Source: Methanohalophilus sp. RSK
GTDB taxonomy: Archaea > Halobacteriota > Methanosarcinia > Methanosarcinales > Methanosarcinaceae
Assembly: GCF_003722075.1 (NCBI RefSeq)
Contig: NZ_RDSK01000016.1
Span: 59,416-123,415 of the forward strand
Direction: 5' to 3'
Length of the DNA stretch: 64,000 bases
The position numbers were made by a program, and so were the translations under genes. Below are positions 27,112-36,633 of the stretch, one piece after another; the first letter of the stretch is position 1; each line of letters begins with the position of its first letter. The notes under the pieces were generated by a model. That model did no database searches. It was not told the DNA's origin and saw only the letters and a program-made list of their open reading frames with translations.

Positions 27112-28596
27112 TCAATTCATTAGCTGGTTTATTGCATTTATCACAGCTTCAACGGATGCTGTGATTATATCTGTACGGGCACCCCTGGAGGTGACCATTT
27201 TTCCATCCTTGGACAGTTTAACACGCACTTCCACCAGGGCATCAGTACCGCCGGTTATCGCATCAACGTGGTATTCTTCCAGCTGTACATCCCCTATACC
27301 TGATACAGCCTTACGGATTCCTTTTACAACAGCATCAACGGGACCATCACCGATATCTGCCTCAACGATTTCCTCACCATCCACGGTTATTCTTACAGAG
27401 GCCGTGGGCATAACCTGGTTACCGGATACTATGGTGAAATCTTTGAGTTTGACCCGGGATTCCCTGTAAATGTTCAGTACGGTGTCAGCAATTGTTTGTA
27501 AATCGGAATCTGTGACATGTTTTCCATGGTCACCTATCTCCTTGACCCTGGTGAGAATCTCATTGAGCTGGGAATCGTCTACTTCCAGGCCTAGTTCTTT
27601 CAATGCCAGGGTTACTGAGCTTTTGCCGGCGTGTTTGCCCAGCACTATTTTTCTTTCCCTGCCCAAAATTTCGGGTTTCAGGGGCTCATATGTAGAAGTA
27701 TCTGCCAACAGCCCGTGTACATGAATGCCTGCTTCATGGGTGAATGCATTGCCTCCCACGAGCGATTTGTTGATGGCCACAGGTATGCCGGTCAAGCGGC
27801 TGACCAGTCTGGATGTTTTATAAATTTCTTCAGATTTTATACCAGTTCTGTGATCATAAAGCCATTCCAGGATCATCACAACTTCTTCCAGTGAGGTATT
27901 CCCGGCCCTTTCACCGATCCCATTTATAGTCATATGGGCTTCCCCGGCCCCTGCTTTCAGGGCAGCTATAGTATTGGATACTGACAATCCAAAATCATCA
28001 TGACAGTGAATGCTTACCGGTACACTGCATGCACTGGAAAGTTCACTGAATATATTTTCCGTTTTTTCGGGAACCAGCATTCCCACAGTATCACAGTAGC
28101 ATAATCTATCGGCTCCGGCATCGATTCCGTCCTGGTATAGGGTCTTCAGGAAATCAAAATCTGCTCTTGATGCATCTTCTCCGCTGAATTCAACAATCAG
28201 GCCATGATCTTTTGCGTACTCAATTACACTGGTTGACATTTCCCTGACTGCTTGCCTGTCCTTTTTCAATTTCACATTGATATGCAGGTCTGATACAGGT
28301 GCGACCAGATGGATGGAATCCACGTCGCATTCCAGGGCGTAGTCCACATCCTGCTGCATTATACGGCAATAACTGCATATTTCAGAATCAAGGCCTTCAG
28401 CAGTGATGCCTCTTATAGCGTTTCTCTCACCTTCGGAGGTGATGGCAGAGCCTGCCTCGATGATGTGTACTCCCATCTCGTCCAGTTTACGGGCGATCCA
28501 GAGTTTTTCTTCTGTTGTTAGTGCTACACCGGGTGTTTGTTCACCGTCTCTCAGGGTAGTGTCCAGAAAGCGTACATTTTCGAATAATACGATCCC
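27112..28596 (-). CDS. 2-isopropylmalate/citramalate synthase family protein; start codon missing
   Basis: The frame encodes a HMGL-like TIM barrel with [13 protein letters not shown] at its start, the metal ligands [27 protein letters not shown], and the C-terminal LeuA dimer domain after about residue 370. Both LeuA and CimA (acetyl-CoA + pyruvate) have this layout; substrate choice cannot be read by eye. The frame is open only back to 28596 and has no ATG, GTG or TTG before the catalytic motif. The first internal ATG (28476) would remove it. An ATG at 28577 is one base out of frame. First gene of the ilv operon. Confidence 0.85.
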   Translation of the reverse strand, partial: GIVLFENVRFLDTTLRDGEQTPGVALTTEEKLWIARKLDEMGVHIIEAGSAITSEGERNAIRGITAEGLDSEICSYCRIMQQDVDYALECDVDSIHLVAPVSDLHINVKLKKDRQAVREMSTSVIEYAKDHGLIVEFSGEDASRADFDFLKTLYQDGIDAGADRLCYCDTVGMLVPEKTENIFSELSSACSVPVSIHCHDDFGLSVSNTIAALKAGAGEAHMTINGIGERAGNTSLEEVVMILEWLYDHRTGIKSEEIYKTSRLVSRLTGIPVAINKSLVGGNAFTHEAGIHVHGLLADTSTYEPLKPEILGRERKIVLGKHAGKSSVTLALKELGLEVDDSQLNEILTRVKEIGDHGKHVTDSDLQTIADTVLNIYRESRVKLKDFTIVSGNQVMPTASVRITVDGEEIVEADIGDGPVDAVVKGIRKAVSGIGDVQLEEYHVDAITGGTDALVEVRVKLSKDGKMVTSRGARTDIITASVEAVINAINQLMN

Positions 28597-28788
28597 TCAC
28601 GATTTTTATGAATATTGTCCAACCATGTGACACGTTCATATTAAATATAAGTTCGCGTTGGCCACATGACTGTCAGCCTTCCATGCATACAAAAGGTATA
28701 ATCATGAAATGCTGTGAAAAGTAGAATTCTATTATTAAAATAATTGATGGTATGAGCAGTATATAAAAAAACAGTAAAAGGAGAAGTA

Positions 28789-29841
28789 TTAGAAATACTT
28801 CCCTGCATTTTTAGCTGCTTTTGCAACAAGGGAGGCGCTTGCTTTAAGGTCATCAATGGAAATCACTTCTACCGGTGAGTGAATATACCTTGCAGCCACA
28901 CTGATAGTACTTGAGGGCACACCATCCCTTGTCAGGTGTATTGCGGTTGCGTCGGTGGTTCCTCCGTCTCCCACATCGAGCTGGTGGGGCAGGTCATTTT
29001 CCTGTGCTGTTTCTTTTAGCCATTTGACAACCTGCTTGTCTGCCATCAGGCCCCTGCCAGCACCATCAACTACAGTAATTACCGGACCCTTGCCAACTTC
29101 CAGGGCTGAATCTTTCTTTTCTATGCCGGGATGATCACCGGGGATGGTGACATCTGTTGCAATTGCAATATCCGGATTCAGACCGAAAGCAGACGTGCGT
29201 GCACCTTTAAGTCCCACCTCTTCCTGGACCGTTCCCACAGCATAAATTGTGGCATCAATATCCATCTCGGAAATTTGTTTCAGGGCATCGATCACCATGG
29301 CCACTCCAACGCGGTTATCAAAGGCTTTGGAGGTGTAGAGACCATTTTGCAATGCCACGAAGTTCCTGTCTATAGAAATGGGTGTACCAACTTCGATTCC
29401 TAAGTTTTCGGCATCTTCCTTGTCCTTTGCCCCTACATCCACAAACATTTCTTCTGCCTTTATCGGTTTCTTTTTATCCTCATCTTTCATGACATGAGGG
29501 GGTTTGGAACCAATGACACCCGGGATAGATCCCTTGTTGGTATGCACCATGACACGCTGGCTGTGCAGGGTCTGGTCAAACCAGCCACCTATAGTCACAA
29601 ACCTGAGAAATCCATTCTCATCGACGTATTTTACCATAAGCCCTATCTCATCCATGTGTGCAGCAAGCATAATGGAAGGACCTGTACCCTTTTTGGTACC
29701 TATGAGATTTCCCATTTTATCCACTTCTATGGTATCTACATAGGGTTTGATCTCTCTCTCCATTATTTTGCGGATACTTTCTTCATTGCCGGAAATTCCG
29801 TGGGCGTTTGCCAGTTCTTCAAGAAGTTTTTCTATTTCCAT
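28789..29841 (-). CDS. M42 family metallo-aminopeptidase
   Basis: The 350-residue enzyme has the M42 core: AAHMDEIGLMV (first metal His and Asp), the bridging Asp in SKAFDNRVG, catalytic VQEEVGLKGA, ATDVTIPGD and the C-terminal ligand RYIHSPVE. M42 peptidases (TET family, deblocking or glutamyl aminopeptidases) form dodecamers and trim short peptides, with Zn or Co. AAGGAAGGT precedes the ATG. It stands alone. Confidence 0.95.
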   Translation of the reverse strand: MEIEKLLEELANAHGISGNEESIRKIMEREIKPYVDTIEVDKMGNLIGTKKGTGPSIMLAAHMDEIGLMVKYVDENGFLRFVTIGGWFDQTLHSQRVMVHTNKGSIPGVIGSKPPHVMKDEDKKKPIKAEEMFVDVGAKDKEDAENLGIEVGTPISIDRNFVALQNGLYTSKAFDNRVGVAMVIDALKQISEMDIDATIYAVGTVQEEVGLKGARTSAFGLNPDIAIATDVTIPGDHPGIEKKDSALEVGKGPVITVVDGAGRGLMADKQVVKWLKETAQENDLPHQLDVGDGGTTDATAIHLTRDGVPSSTISVAARYIHSPVEVISIDDLKASASLVAKAAKNAGKYF

Positions 29842-29971
29842 TTGTATACCTTCCTTCTTTCTTTTAGGTTTAATAGTCCTCCAGAGATAAATAGTTTTGA
29901 GTAAGTGGTGAAAGGATTATTTATAATCATAATATCCGGTGAAAACATTTTAATTCTGGACAACAGAAGGT

Positions 29972-31102
29972 ATGCAGATGCCTCCGTCCCGAATAATTTT
30001 CCATATTGATATGGACAGTTTTTTTTCCTCGGTAGAAGTGCGTGAGAGACCATCCCTTAAGGGCCTCCCGGTCGTGGTTGGGTCTGACCCAAAAAAAGGG
30101 GAAGGAAGGGGGGTGGTAAGTACGTGTTCCTACGAGGCGCGCAATTATGGCATCCATTCGGCAATGCCTATTTCGAAAGCCTATATGCTTTGTCCGGATG
30201 CGGTCTTTTTGCGGGTAAATATGCCCCTCTATAAGCAGGCATCGGAAAATATAATGCTTCTGCTGCAGCGCTACACGTCTGTTTTCCAGCAGGTAAGTGT
30301 GGATGAAGCATATCTGGATGTTACTGATATTGTGAAAACCTACACTGAGGCACAGGACCTTGCTTTCAGGATAAAGAAAGAAATGTATGATGATGAGGAT
30401 CTCACCTGTTCTATCGGGATAGCACCCAACAAGACTGTGGCCAAGATTGCTTCTGATTACCAGAAGCCCGACGGCCTGACGGTTGTGAAGCCTGAAAATG
30501 TACAGCAATTCCTGTTTCCGATGGAAGTATCTGCCATCCCCGGTGTAGGCAAGCGTACCCGTGAGATCCTGGGTAAAATGGGTATCCGGACCATTGGGGA
30601 CCTGGCACGCACCGATGTGCAACTGCTCGTATCACGCCTGGGCAAATCCGCCCTTAAATTGCGCCAGATGGCGCTGGGTAATTATCACAGTAAGGTGGCC
30701 GGTAAAAGTGAGGTAAAATCCATTAGCAAGGAGGATACCTTTGAAGAGGATGTCGGGGATATGGAACTATTAAGGGAAACTATGGACAGGCTTGCGCAAC
30801 AGGTACACAGCAGGCTGGTCAGGCACGGTTATGTGTTCCGTACTGTTAATCTAAAGATACGGTTCGAGGATTTTACTACATACACAAGGGCTTTTTCTCT
30901 CAGGGCAACCAGCAATGACCTTTCTGTGATATGCAAGATAGGTACCCGTATGTTACAGGAATTTAGCTGCAAGAAGAAGGTAAGGCTTATCGGGCTAGGG
31001 GTTTCGAGCCTGATGAAGATTGATTCCCAACAGACTACCCTGGAAGATTTCATAAGTGGGGATCAGAATGAAAATGGAAACCTGATCAGACCCAGCAGGT
31101 AA
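29972..31102 (+). CDS. dinB: DNA polymerase IV (Y family, translesion)
   Basis: The 376-residue polymerase has the catalytic acidic residues in HIDMDSFFSSVE and SVDEAYLDVTD, the YEARNYGIHSAMP loop, the helix-hairpin-helix thumb (IPGVGKRTREILGKMGI) and a little-finger domain. The C-terminus carries QQTTLEDFI, a good PIP box for binding the PCNA sliding clamp. It copies past damaged bases. The last 40 bases overlap the 3' end of the convergent membrane acyltransferase gene. Confidence 0.95.
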   Translation: MQMPPSRIIFHIDMDSFFSSVEVRERPSLKGLPVVVGSDPKKGEGRGVVSTCSYEARNYGIHSAMPISKAYMLCPDAVFLRVNMPLYKQASENIMLLLQRYTSVFQQVSVDEAYLDVTDIVKTYTEAQDLAFRIKKEMYDDEDLTCSIGIAPNKTVAKIASDYQKPDGLTVVKPENVQQFLFPMEVSAIPGVGKRTREILGKMGIRTIGDLARTDVQLLVSRLGKSALKLRQMALGNYHSKVAGKSEVKSISKEDTFEEDVGDMELLRETMDRLAQQVHSRLVRHGYVFRTVNLKIRFEDFTTYTRAFSLRATSNDLSVICKIGTRMLQEFSCKKKVRLIGLGVSSLMKIDSQQTTLEDFISGDQNENGNLIRPSR

Positions 31103-31836
31103 AGGATGAGGATTACGGCCGGCTGGTGCAACAGGTACATTGCAAGGGACCTTTTTCCCATTGCAGTGAGCAGTCGTACCGGGGCAAAGCCTGTCATATC
31201 AGGAATGTTAAATCTTCTTTCATAGGCCGGATACAGGTGATTGCTGGTGGCAATTCCTATCAGTACAAGGCCAAACCAGGGAAGCAGGGGAAAGTAATCA
31301 AGTGTCTGGAATGATGTGGAATGCAGTCCCAGCCACAAAAACCAGTCATTTGGCACACGTATCGTCTTCAGGTAAAATCCAATTGCGATTACAACTCCCG
31401 CGACAATTAGGTTGGCATGTTTCTTTTCAATGAATGGATAGGCAATTATTATTGAGATCCCCAGAAAATGCAGAATCCCGAAAATTATTGGCATAGAGGG
31501 ATACGCAAACCAGCTGACTAAAGTAATCAGACTTCCCCAGAGAAATATCCGAATTCCCCTTTTTACGTATTTGTGCCAGGGTTTTCTGTTTTCGGGATGC
31601 TTCAAACGGTATCGGGAATAACTAAGGCTCAGGGCGATTCCTGCAGTATATATAAAAAGAACAGCCGAACTTCTGCCAATTATCCATAATTTGCCCTGGT
31701 TTACCGCGAAAGAAAAATTGCCCAGCAGGTCCAGATCATAGAACGTATGATATATAATCATGAGGACAATGGCACAGCCCCGTAAAAGGTCAACCTCCCA
31801 GAAACGTTGCTCAGGCAGTACCATTGATTTTACCAT
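31063..31836 (-). CDS. HGSNAT-like/DUF1624 membrane acyltransferase
   Basis: The 257-residue protein has about seven helices and the DUF1624/heparan-alpha-glucosaminide acetyltransferase-like pattern: FWEVDLLRGCAIVLMIIYHTFYDLDLL (with the family Arg and His), FIYTAGIALSLSYSRY, FGILHFLGISIIIAYP and the C-terminal GKRSLAMYLLHQPAVILILYLLG. It probably transfers an acyl group from a cytosolic donor to an envelope glycan. It overlaps dinB by 40 bases tail to tail. Confidence 0.85.
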   Translation of the reverse strand: MVKSMVLPEQRFWEVDLLRGCAIVLMIIYHTFYDLDLLGNFSFAVNQGKLWIIGRSSAVLFIYTAGIALSLSYSRYRLKHPENRKPWHKYVKRGIRIFLWGSLITLVSWFAYPSMPIIFGILHFLGISIIIAYPFIEKKHANLIVAGVVIAIGFYLKTIRVPNDWFLWLGLHSTSFQTLDYFPLLPWFGLVLIGIATSNHLYPAYERRFNIPDMTGFAPVRLLTAMGKRSLAMYLLHQPAVILILYLLGLIRFPFSF

Positions 31837-31851
31837 GAAAAAAGGATAATA

Positions 31852-32280
31852 TCATTTTTTCTTGCGCTTGCCATGGAATGTGGAGGCCAGATCTACTGCA
31901 TAGGTCCCGTTTTCCTTGATTGCCATGATGATCTCCTCGCGTTCAAGCAGGGAATCAAGGTTCAACTCGTAGGACCCCGGCCCAATAATACGTACAGATT
32001 CAACCTTCTCCCCATCATCTTCGATAATGGTGCTTTCTTTATGCTCAATCCCTATGAATTCATCAACTTCATGAATGAATTCCTCGGAAGGAGATGTCTT
32101 TTCTTTTTCCTCAGTAACCTCTTTTGTGGTTTCACTACCTTTCTCTACTTCATCAGTTTCCTTTTTGGACTCATTGCTTACGTAGAGAAATTTGTTCCAT
32201 CCACAGTTCGGGCAACCATTGAGGATAACTTCGGCCCCGTCTTCAAATACAGTCTCACATTTAGTACATTTGTGAGGCAT
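31852..32280 (-). CDS. OapC/ArvC-type zinc-ribbon protein
   Basis: The 142-residue protein has an N-terminal zinc ribbon (CTKCETVF...GCPNCGW), an acidic disordered middle (about 35-85) and a conserved C-terminus (ESVRIIGPGSYELNLDSLLEREEIIMAIKENGTYAVDL). This is the archaeal COG3364/DUF2072 family, called OapC in origin-associated gene sets. The function is unknown; it is near-universal in Euryarchaeota. The start is the ATG at 32280. Confidence 0.85.
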   Translation of the reverse strand: MPHKCTKCETVFEDGAEVILNGCPNCGWNKFLYVSNESKKETDEVEKGSETTKEVTEEKEKTSPSEEFIHEVDEFIGIEHKESTIIEDDGEKVESVRIIGPGSYELNLDSLLEREEIIMAIKENGTYAVDLASTFHGKRKKK

Positions 32281-32341
32281 TAGTTCACCGGTTTACTATT
32301 TGGCTATCTGTCTTTTAACCCTTACGAGTAAATGGCTTATT

Positions 32342-33202
32342 TTAGTCGATATATTTACCAATAAGAGTTTTTAATCTGTACTTTGTTTCGTAAGGTATCA
32401 TCCCAGGATCAGTCATTATTGCTCCATCAATAGCATGCCTGCATTCACAATCCTGCTCAATATCAAGGGATTCAAGTGCCTGACGAATAATAGTTCTAAC
32501 TGCTTTTTCGTTTTTTATTACATTTCCAATGATTGTTTCCATAGTCACATCTTCTTCGTGCCATACATCATAATCGGTTACAGTTGCAATGGTGCTATAG
32601 CAGATTTCGGCTTCTCGTGCCAGTTTTGCCTCAGGTATGGCAGTCATTCCGATTATATCAAAACCCAGTGACCTGTAAACATTTGATTCGGCCCGGGTTG
32701 AAAACTGGGGCCCTTCTATACATACATAGGTCCCTGCGGGATGACTGTTGTAGCCGTTTTCGATTGCAATTTTATGGAGCAAATTTGACATCCCGGAACA
32801 AAAAGGATCTGCAAAACCCGTGTGAGCAACTATATCTTGATCAAAGAAAGTTGAAGGACGAAGTTTTGTCCTGTCATATATCTGGTCAGGAATTACAATA
32901 TCCAGAGGCTTTATGTTTTCTTTCAGGCTTCCAACAGCTGAGGCGGCTATTATCTGTTTGACACCAAATTTTTTCAGGGCAAAAATGTTGGCTCTGGAAT
33001 TCAGGTTGGTTGGAGAGACCCTGTGTCCTGTCCCATGTCGTGGTAGAAAACAGATCTTCTTTTCTCCAAAATCCCCCAGAGTAACCGAATCCGACGGTTT
33101 GCCAAAAGGTGTATCCACCTCTATCTGGCGGACGTTGTCAAATAGGCTCACGTCATATACGCCGCTTCCGCCAATAATTGCGATGTCTGCATGTCCCTTC
33201 AA
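32342..33202 (-). CDS. mtnP: S-methyl-5'-thioadenosine/thioinosine phosphorylase
   Basis: The 286-residue enzyme cleaves methylthioadenosine or methylthioinosine with phosphate. It matches the MTAP family: IIGGSGVYDV, PRHGTGHRVSPT, CIEGPQFSTRAE, GMTAIPEAKLARE and ATVTDYDVWHEE. In methanogens the substrate may be methylthioinosine, formed after deamination; sequence alone does not decide. The start is a TTG at 33202 behind AAGGTGATAC. It follows the phosphoribosyltransferase gene by 15 bases, so the two form a purine-salvage pair. Confidence 0.93.
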   Translation of the reverse strand: MKGHADIAIIGGSGVYDVSLFDNVRQIEVDTPFGKPSDSVTLGDFGEKKICFLPRHGTGHRVSPTNLNSRANIFALKKFGVKQIIAASAVGSLKENIKPLDIVIPDQIYDRTKLRPSTFFDQDIVAHTGFADPFCSGMSNLLHKIAIENGYNSHPAGTYVCIEGPQFSTRAESNVYRSLGFDIIGMTAIPEAKLAREAEICYSTIATVTDYDVWHEEDVTMETIIGNVIKNEKAVRTIIRQALESLDIEQDCECRHAIDGAIMTDPGMIPYETKYRLKTLIGKYID

Positions 33203-33217
33203 TGTATCACCTTATTT

Positions 33218-33916
33218 TCAAAGTTTTTTCCAGAATGTCTTGCCCTTTGTGATTTCGGAAGTTATAATACCTCTTCTTTCCATCTCCCTGAGAACCTCAA
33301 CAAGACGGCCGGGCTGGGCTATTTCAAAAGACGTGGATTCCAATGAATGATGTTCATAAAGGGCATGTTTCAGAGCGGGAATGTCCCAGTATTCGGCTTC
33401 TTCACGCTCCATGGTGGCGGTAATGATGTCGGTCATATCCTCGATGAAATTCCAGGGATAGACGATCCATGCCCATTCCTCCAATCTTTCACCACAATAA
33501 TCGGGTTCAAGGGCAGAGTTGTAGAGGTACTGGAGAGTAGCGGTCCTGATCTCTTTTGGTTCTTGCTTCTGAATATAATCCTTTGCATGAAGCATACTTT
33601 GGCCACTGTCTGTTATATCGTCCACGATGAGTACCTTCTTGCCAGTAGCAGCACTTTCTGCCAGTGGATAGCGTATCAGTGGTTCGTCGCCTGCAACGGC
33701 AGTTCCTGTATAGTGTTCGATCTTAAGGCTTGTAAGATCATCCAGTCCCAGAAAGTCACACATAACGCGACCGGCAAACCATCCGCCTCTGGCCAGTGCA
33801 ATGATTATATCGGGTTCATAACCAGAATTCTTAACATCTTCAGAAACGTCCCTGCAAAGATTATAGATGTAATCCCAGTTTGTAATAACACATTTGAATT
33901 TATCAGGTAATGCCAT
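33218..33916 (-). CDS. Purine phosphoribosyltransferase (COG2236 type)
   Basis: The start at 33916 (MALPDKF) follows a strong AGGAGGAAA; the longer frame to 33991 is not needed. The 232-residue protein has a type I PRTase core: DIIIALARGGWFAGRVMCDFL and the PRPP loop VLIVDDITDSGQS. The C-terminal half is a winged-helix-like tail (LVEVLREMERRGIITSE) seen in archaeal xanthine/guanine PRTase relatives. It should convert a base freed by the MtnP reaction or taken from outside into a nucleotide. Confidence 0.88.
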   Translation of the reverse strand: MALPDKFKCVITNWDYIYNLCRDVSEDVKNSGYEPDIIIALARGGWFAGRVMCDFLGLDDLTSLKIEHYTGTAVAGDEPLIRYPLAESAATGKKVLIVDDITDSGQSMLHAKDYIQKQEPKEIRTATLQYLYNSALEPDYCGERLEEWAWIVYPWNFIEDMTDIITATMEREEAEYWDIPALKHALYEHHSLESTSFEIAQPGRLVEVLREMERRGIITSEITKGKTFWKKL

Positions 33917-34051
33917 TGAATTTCCTCCTGCTATGGAATGGTTTAACCGTGCTGTATTATATCTTTTTTCATGTAGTTCTTTCATGCACAACCTTTATGT
34001 ACCATTATACCTTTATCAGATTCCTCGACAAACACAATATAAGCCACCCGT

Positions 34052-34126
34052 AGCGGGGTGGGGTAGCCAGGAGATCCCGACGGGCTCATAACCCGTAGAC
34101 CGATGGTTCGAATCCATCCCCCGCTA
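34052..34126 (+). tRNA. Initiator tRNA-Met (CAT), copy 1
   Basis: A 75-base cloverleaf: acceptor AGCGGGG/CCCCGCT, D-arm, anticodon stem ACGGG/CCCGT with loop CTCATAA, T-arm GATGG-TTCGAAT-CCATC and discriminator A; no encoded CCA. The A1:U72 pair and the three G-C pairs next to the anticodon loop are the marks of an archaeal initiator, not an elongator, tRNA-Met. No intron. Confidence 0.96.
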
Positions 34127-34189
34127 TACATCTCTTAATTGAAGATGGCTAATTTTTGCTGTATTGTGATTGTTGGAGTATCCACCCGT

Positions 34190-34264
34190 AGCGGGGTGGG
34201 GTAGCCAGGAGATCCCGACGGGCTCATAACCCGTAGACCGATGGTTCGAATCCATCCCCCGCTA
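34190..34264 (+). tRNA. Initiator tRNA-Met (CAT), copy 2
   Basis: This copy is identical to the tRNA 138 bases upstream, including 8 flanking bases before it (CCACCCGT) and 4 after it (TACA). It shows the same initiator features. The arrangement is a tandem duplication; the 63-base spacer has its own unrelated sequence. Confidence 0.96.
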
Positions 34265-34368
34265 TACACTCTTCTTTTGGACATATCAACTTCCATTTCA
34301 ACTTTAAAGAGCATTGCAGGTTTGTTCAATATCGTCAAATTTAAGGGTCCAGACTCATTCTAGAGAAT

Positions 34369-35220
34369 ATGTTTCCATTTCCTGCTGAATTGCTAGTCGT
34401 AGTTTTTGGTCTTGCAGCTGCTATGTCCTGGGGTACAGGAGACTTCAGTGGCGGTATTGCAACCAAAAAGACCAGTGTTTATGTGGTTGTTATGATAACC
34501 CAGTTCATAGGTTTCTTCTTACTTGTTACTACAGGCCACATAACCTCGGAACCCCTCCCTCTAAAAATTGATTATTTATGGGCTCTTCTGGTAGGGATAT
34601 TTGGGAATGTCGGAATTCTTTCCCTTTACAAGGGCCTTTCATCGGGAAAAATGGGACTTGTAGCACCTGTTTCAGCGGTAGTTGCCGTTCTTGTTCCTGT
34701 TGTTTACAGCCTTTTTACAGAAGGGTTACCTGCATTCCATAAAATTTTGGGATTTAGTATTGCTCTTGTAGGTGTTTGGTTAGTCTCAAGCAGCAGCAGT
34801 ATGTCAAAAATTAATACAGGTGATCTCAAACTCCCTTTTCTTGCAGGACTGGGATTTGGATTGGCTTACATCTCGATCGGTAATTTCAGTGGAGTTTCAA
34901 TCTTCTGGACACTGGCAGTTGCTAAAATTGAAGGTGCAACAATATTACTAATATTTCTACTCTCAAAAGGTAATCTATGCATACCGGCTAGAAAAGTGGC
35001 TCTGCCCATTCTTCTCGCAGGTATTGGTGACACTGCAGGCAGTATCTTTTTCACAGCAGCAAGTCAGGTAGGAAGGCTGGATATTGCCACGGTCACATCT
35101 GCTCTTTACCCGGCAGGCACAGTCCTGCTTTCCTGGATAGTGCTTGGTGAATATCTATCGTCCAGACAATGGATGGGAGTATTGATGGCTTTGTTTTCAG
35201 TTATTTTGCTGTCTGCTTGA
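34369..35220 (+). CDS. EamA/DMT-family transporter
   Basis: The 283-residue protein has ten predicted helices in two EamA repeats (about 8-137 and 150-283), with the typical first-helix motif ALAAAMSWGTGDFSGGIATKK-like start and the C-terminal LYPAGTVLLSWIVLGEYLSSRQWMGVLMAL. DMT proteins export or import metabolites such as amino acids. The substrate is not evident. It is monocistronic, after the tRNAs and before ffh. Confidence 0.9.
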   Translation: MFPFPAELLVVVFGLAAAMSWGTGDFSGGIATKKTSVYVVVMITQFIGFFLLVTTGHITSEPLPLKIDYLWALLVGIFGNVGILSLYKGLSSGKMGLVAPVSAVVAVLVPVVYSLFTEGLPAFHKILGFSIALVGVWLVSSSSSMSKINTGDLKLPFLAGLGFGLAYISIGNFSGVSIFWTLAVAKIEGATILLIFLLSKGNLCIPARKVALPILLAGIGDTAGSIFFTAASQVGRLDIATVTSALYPAGTVLLSWIVLGEYLSSRQWMGVLMALFSVILLSA

Positions 35221-35305
35221 TAGGGTACTGACCATTTGTCACAAAATAATTATATAAAACAATCGAGTACTATTGAAGCAGAACTTAAAAAGGACGATCC
35301 CGAAT

Positions 35306-36625
35306 ATGGTAATGGACAAACTCAGTAATTCCCTGCAGGATGCCCTCAAAAAACTCGTAGGTGCCGGACGCATTGATGAGCGGACGGTAAACGATGTTGT
35401 AAAGGATATCCAGAGGGCACTTCTTCAATCCGATGTTAATGTCAAGATGGTTATGCAACTTTCCCAGAGCATAAAGGAGCGAGCTCTTGATGAGGATGTT
35501 CCCCAGGGTATGAATCCCCGGGAACATGTGATACGCATCGTTTATGAGGAACTAATGAAAATTGTGGGTGAAGGTACCGATATCCCGCTAAAACCTCAAA
35601 AAATAATGATGATTGGGTTGCAGGGTAGTGGTAAGACTACAACCACGTCCAAACTTGCCCGCTATTTCCAGCGTAAAGGGCTCAAACCTGCTGTGGTCTG
35701 TGCTGATACTTTCAGGCCCGGGGCTTACCAGCAGCTGAAAACCCTTTGTGAATCCCTGAATGTGCCGTTCTATGGTGAAGAAGGCAATCCTGATGCTGTG
35801 GGTATAGTTGAACGGGGCCTTGCTGAAATAGACAAGTATGATGTGAAAATCATTGATACAGCAGGTCGCCACTCTCTCGAAAACGATCTTATCGATGAGA
35901 TGGAGCGAATCCACGCAATTTCCAACCCTGATTATAAATTGCTTGTACTTGATGCCGGTATCGGCCAACAGGCAAGCGAACAGGCAAAAGCATTCAACGA
36001 CTCAGTTAGGATTTCCGGTGTTGTAATCTCAAAACTTGATGGTACCGCAAAAGGTGGTGGTGCTATGTCTGCTGTTGCCGCAACCGATTCCTCGATAGCT
36101 TTCATTGGTGTGGGGGAAACCCCGGAAGACCTGGAAAAATTCGAGGCAGACAGGTTCATCTCCCGCCTGCTTGGGATGGGAGACCTTAAATCCCTGATGG
36201 AAAAGGCAGAAGAATCCCTCTCAGAAGATGAACTCGATGTTGAGTCCATGATGAAGGGGAAATTCACCCTCAAGGACATGTATAAACAGCTTGAAGCCAT
36301 GAACAAGATGGGGCCTATGAAACAGATCATGCAGATGCTGCCACTGGGTGGTATGGGTATGAAAGTTTCCGATGAGGCATATGAAGTTACAGGCCAGAAA
36401 ATGGCACAGTACAAAACCCTCATTGATTCGATGACAGAAGAGGAAATGACAAATCCGCGTATAATCGGCAGTTCCCGCATAAAAAGGATATCCATAGGTG
36501 CTGGTTCCAATCCGGAAACCGTTCGTGAGCTGCTGAAATATCATAAACAGATGCAAAACGCCATGAAAGGTATGCGTGGTGGCAAATTCAACATGAAGAA
36601 AATGATGAAAAAAATGGGAATGTAA
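35306..36625 (+). CDS. ffh: Signal recognition particle GTPase SRP54
   Basis: The start at 35306 ([10 protein letters not shown]) is family-like; a TTG at 35273 would add 11 residues. The 439-residue protein has the N domain, the G domain with [29 protein letters not shown] and [11 protein letters not shown], and the Met-rich M domain ([21 protein letters not shown]) that binds 7S RNA and signal peptides, ending in a basic Met tail. It targets nascent membrane and secreted proteins. Its stop directly abuts the rpiA stop on the other strand. Confidence 0.96.
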   Translation: MVMDKLSNSLQDALKKLVGAGRIDERTVNDVVKDIQRALLQSDVNVKMVMQLSQSIKERALDEDVPQGMNPREHVIRIVYEELMKIVGEGTDIPLKPQKIMMIGLQGSGKTTTTSKLARYFQRKGLKPAVVCADTFRPGAYQQLKTLCESLNVPFYGEEGNPDAVGIVERGLAEIDKYDVKIIDTAGRHSLENDLIDEMERIHAISNPDYKLLVLDAGIGQQASEQAKAFNDSVRISGVVISKLDGTAKGGGAMSAVAATDSSIAFIGVGETPEDLEKFEADRFISRLLGMGDLKSLMEKAEESLSEDELDVESMMKGKFTLKDMYKQLEAMNKMGPMKQIMQMLPLGGMGMKVSDEAYEVTGQKMAQYKTLIDSMTEEEMTNPRIIGSSRIKRISIGAGSNPETVRELLKYHKQMQNAMKGMRGGKFNMKKMMKKMGM

Positions 36626-36633
36626 TCATTCCC
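36616..36633. terminator. Bidirectional terminator hairpin at the ffh/rpiA junction
   Basis: GGGAATG (36616-36622) and CATTCCC (36627-36633) form a perfect 7-base stem with loop TAAT. It holds both stop codons. A T-run follows on the plus strand (TATTTTT) and a longer one on the minus strand (ATTTTTTTC). Confidence 0.6.

Noticed and set aside
28575..28600. Programmed frameshift in the leuA-like gene
   Set aside because: There is no slippery heptamer or downstream structure; a lost base or sequencing indel is simpler.
28690..28730. Mini-ORF MKCCEK behind an AGGT motif
   Set aside because: Six codons with no context; indistinguishable from chance.
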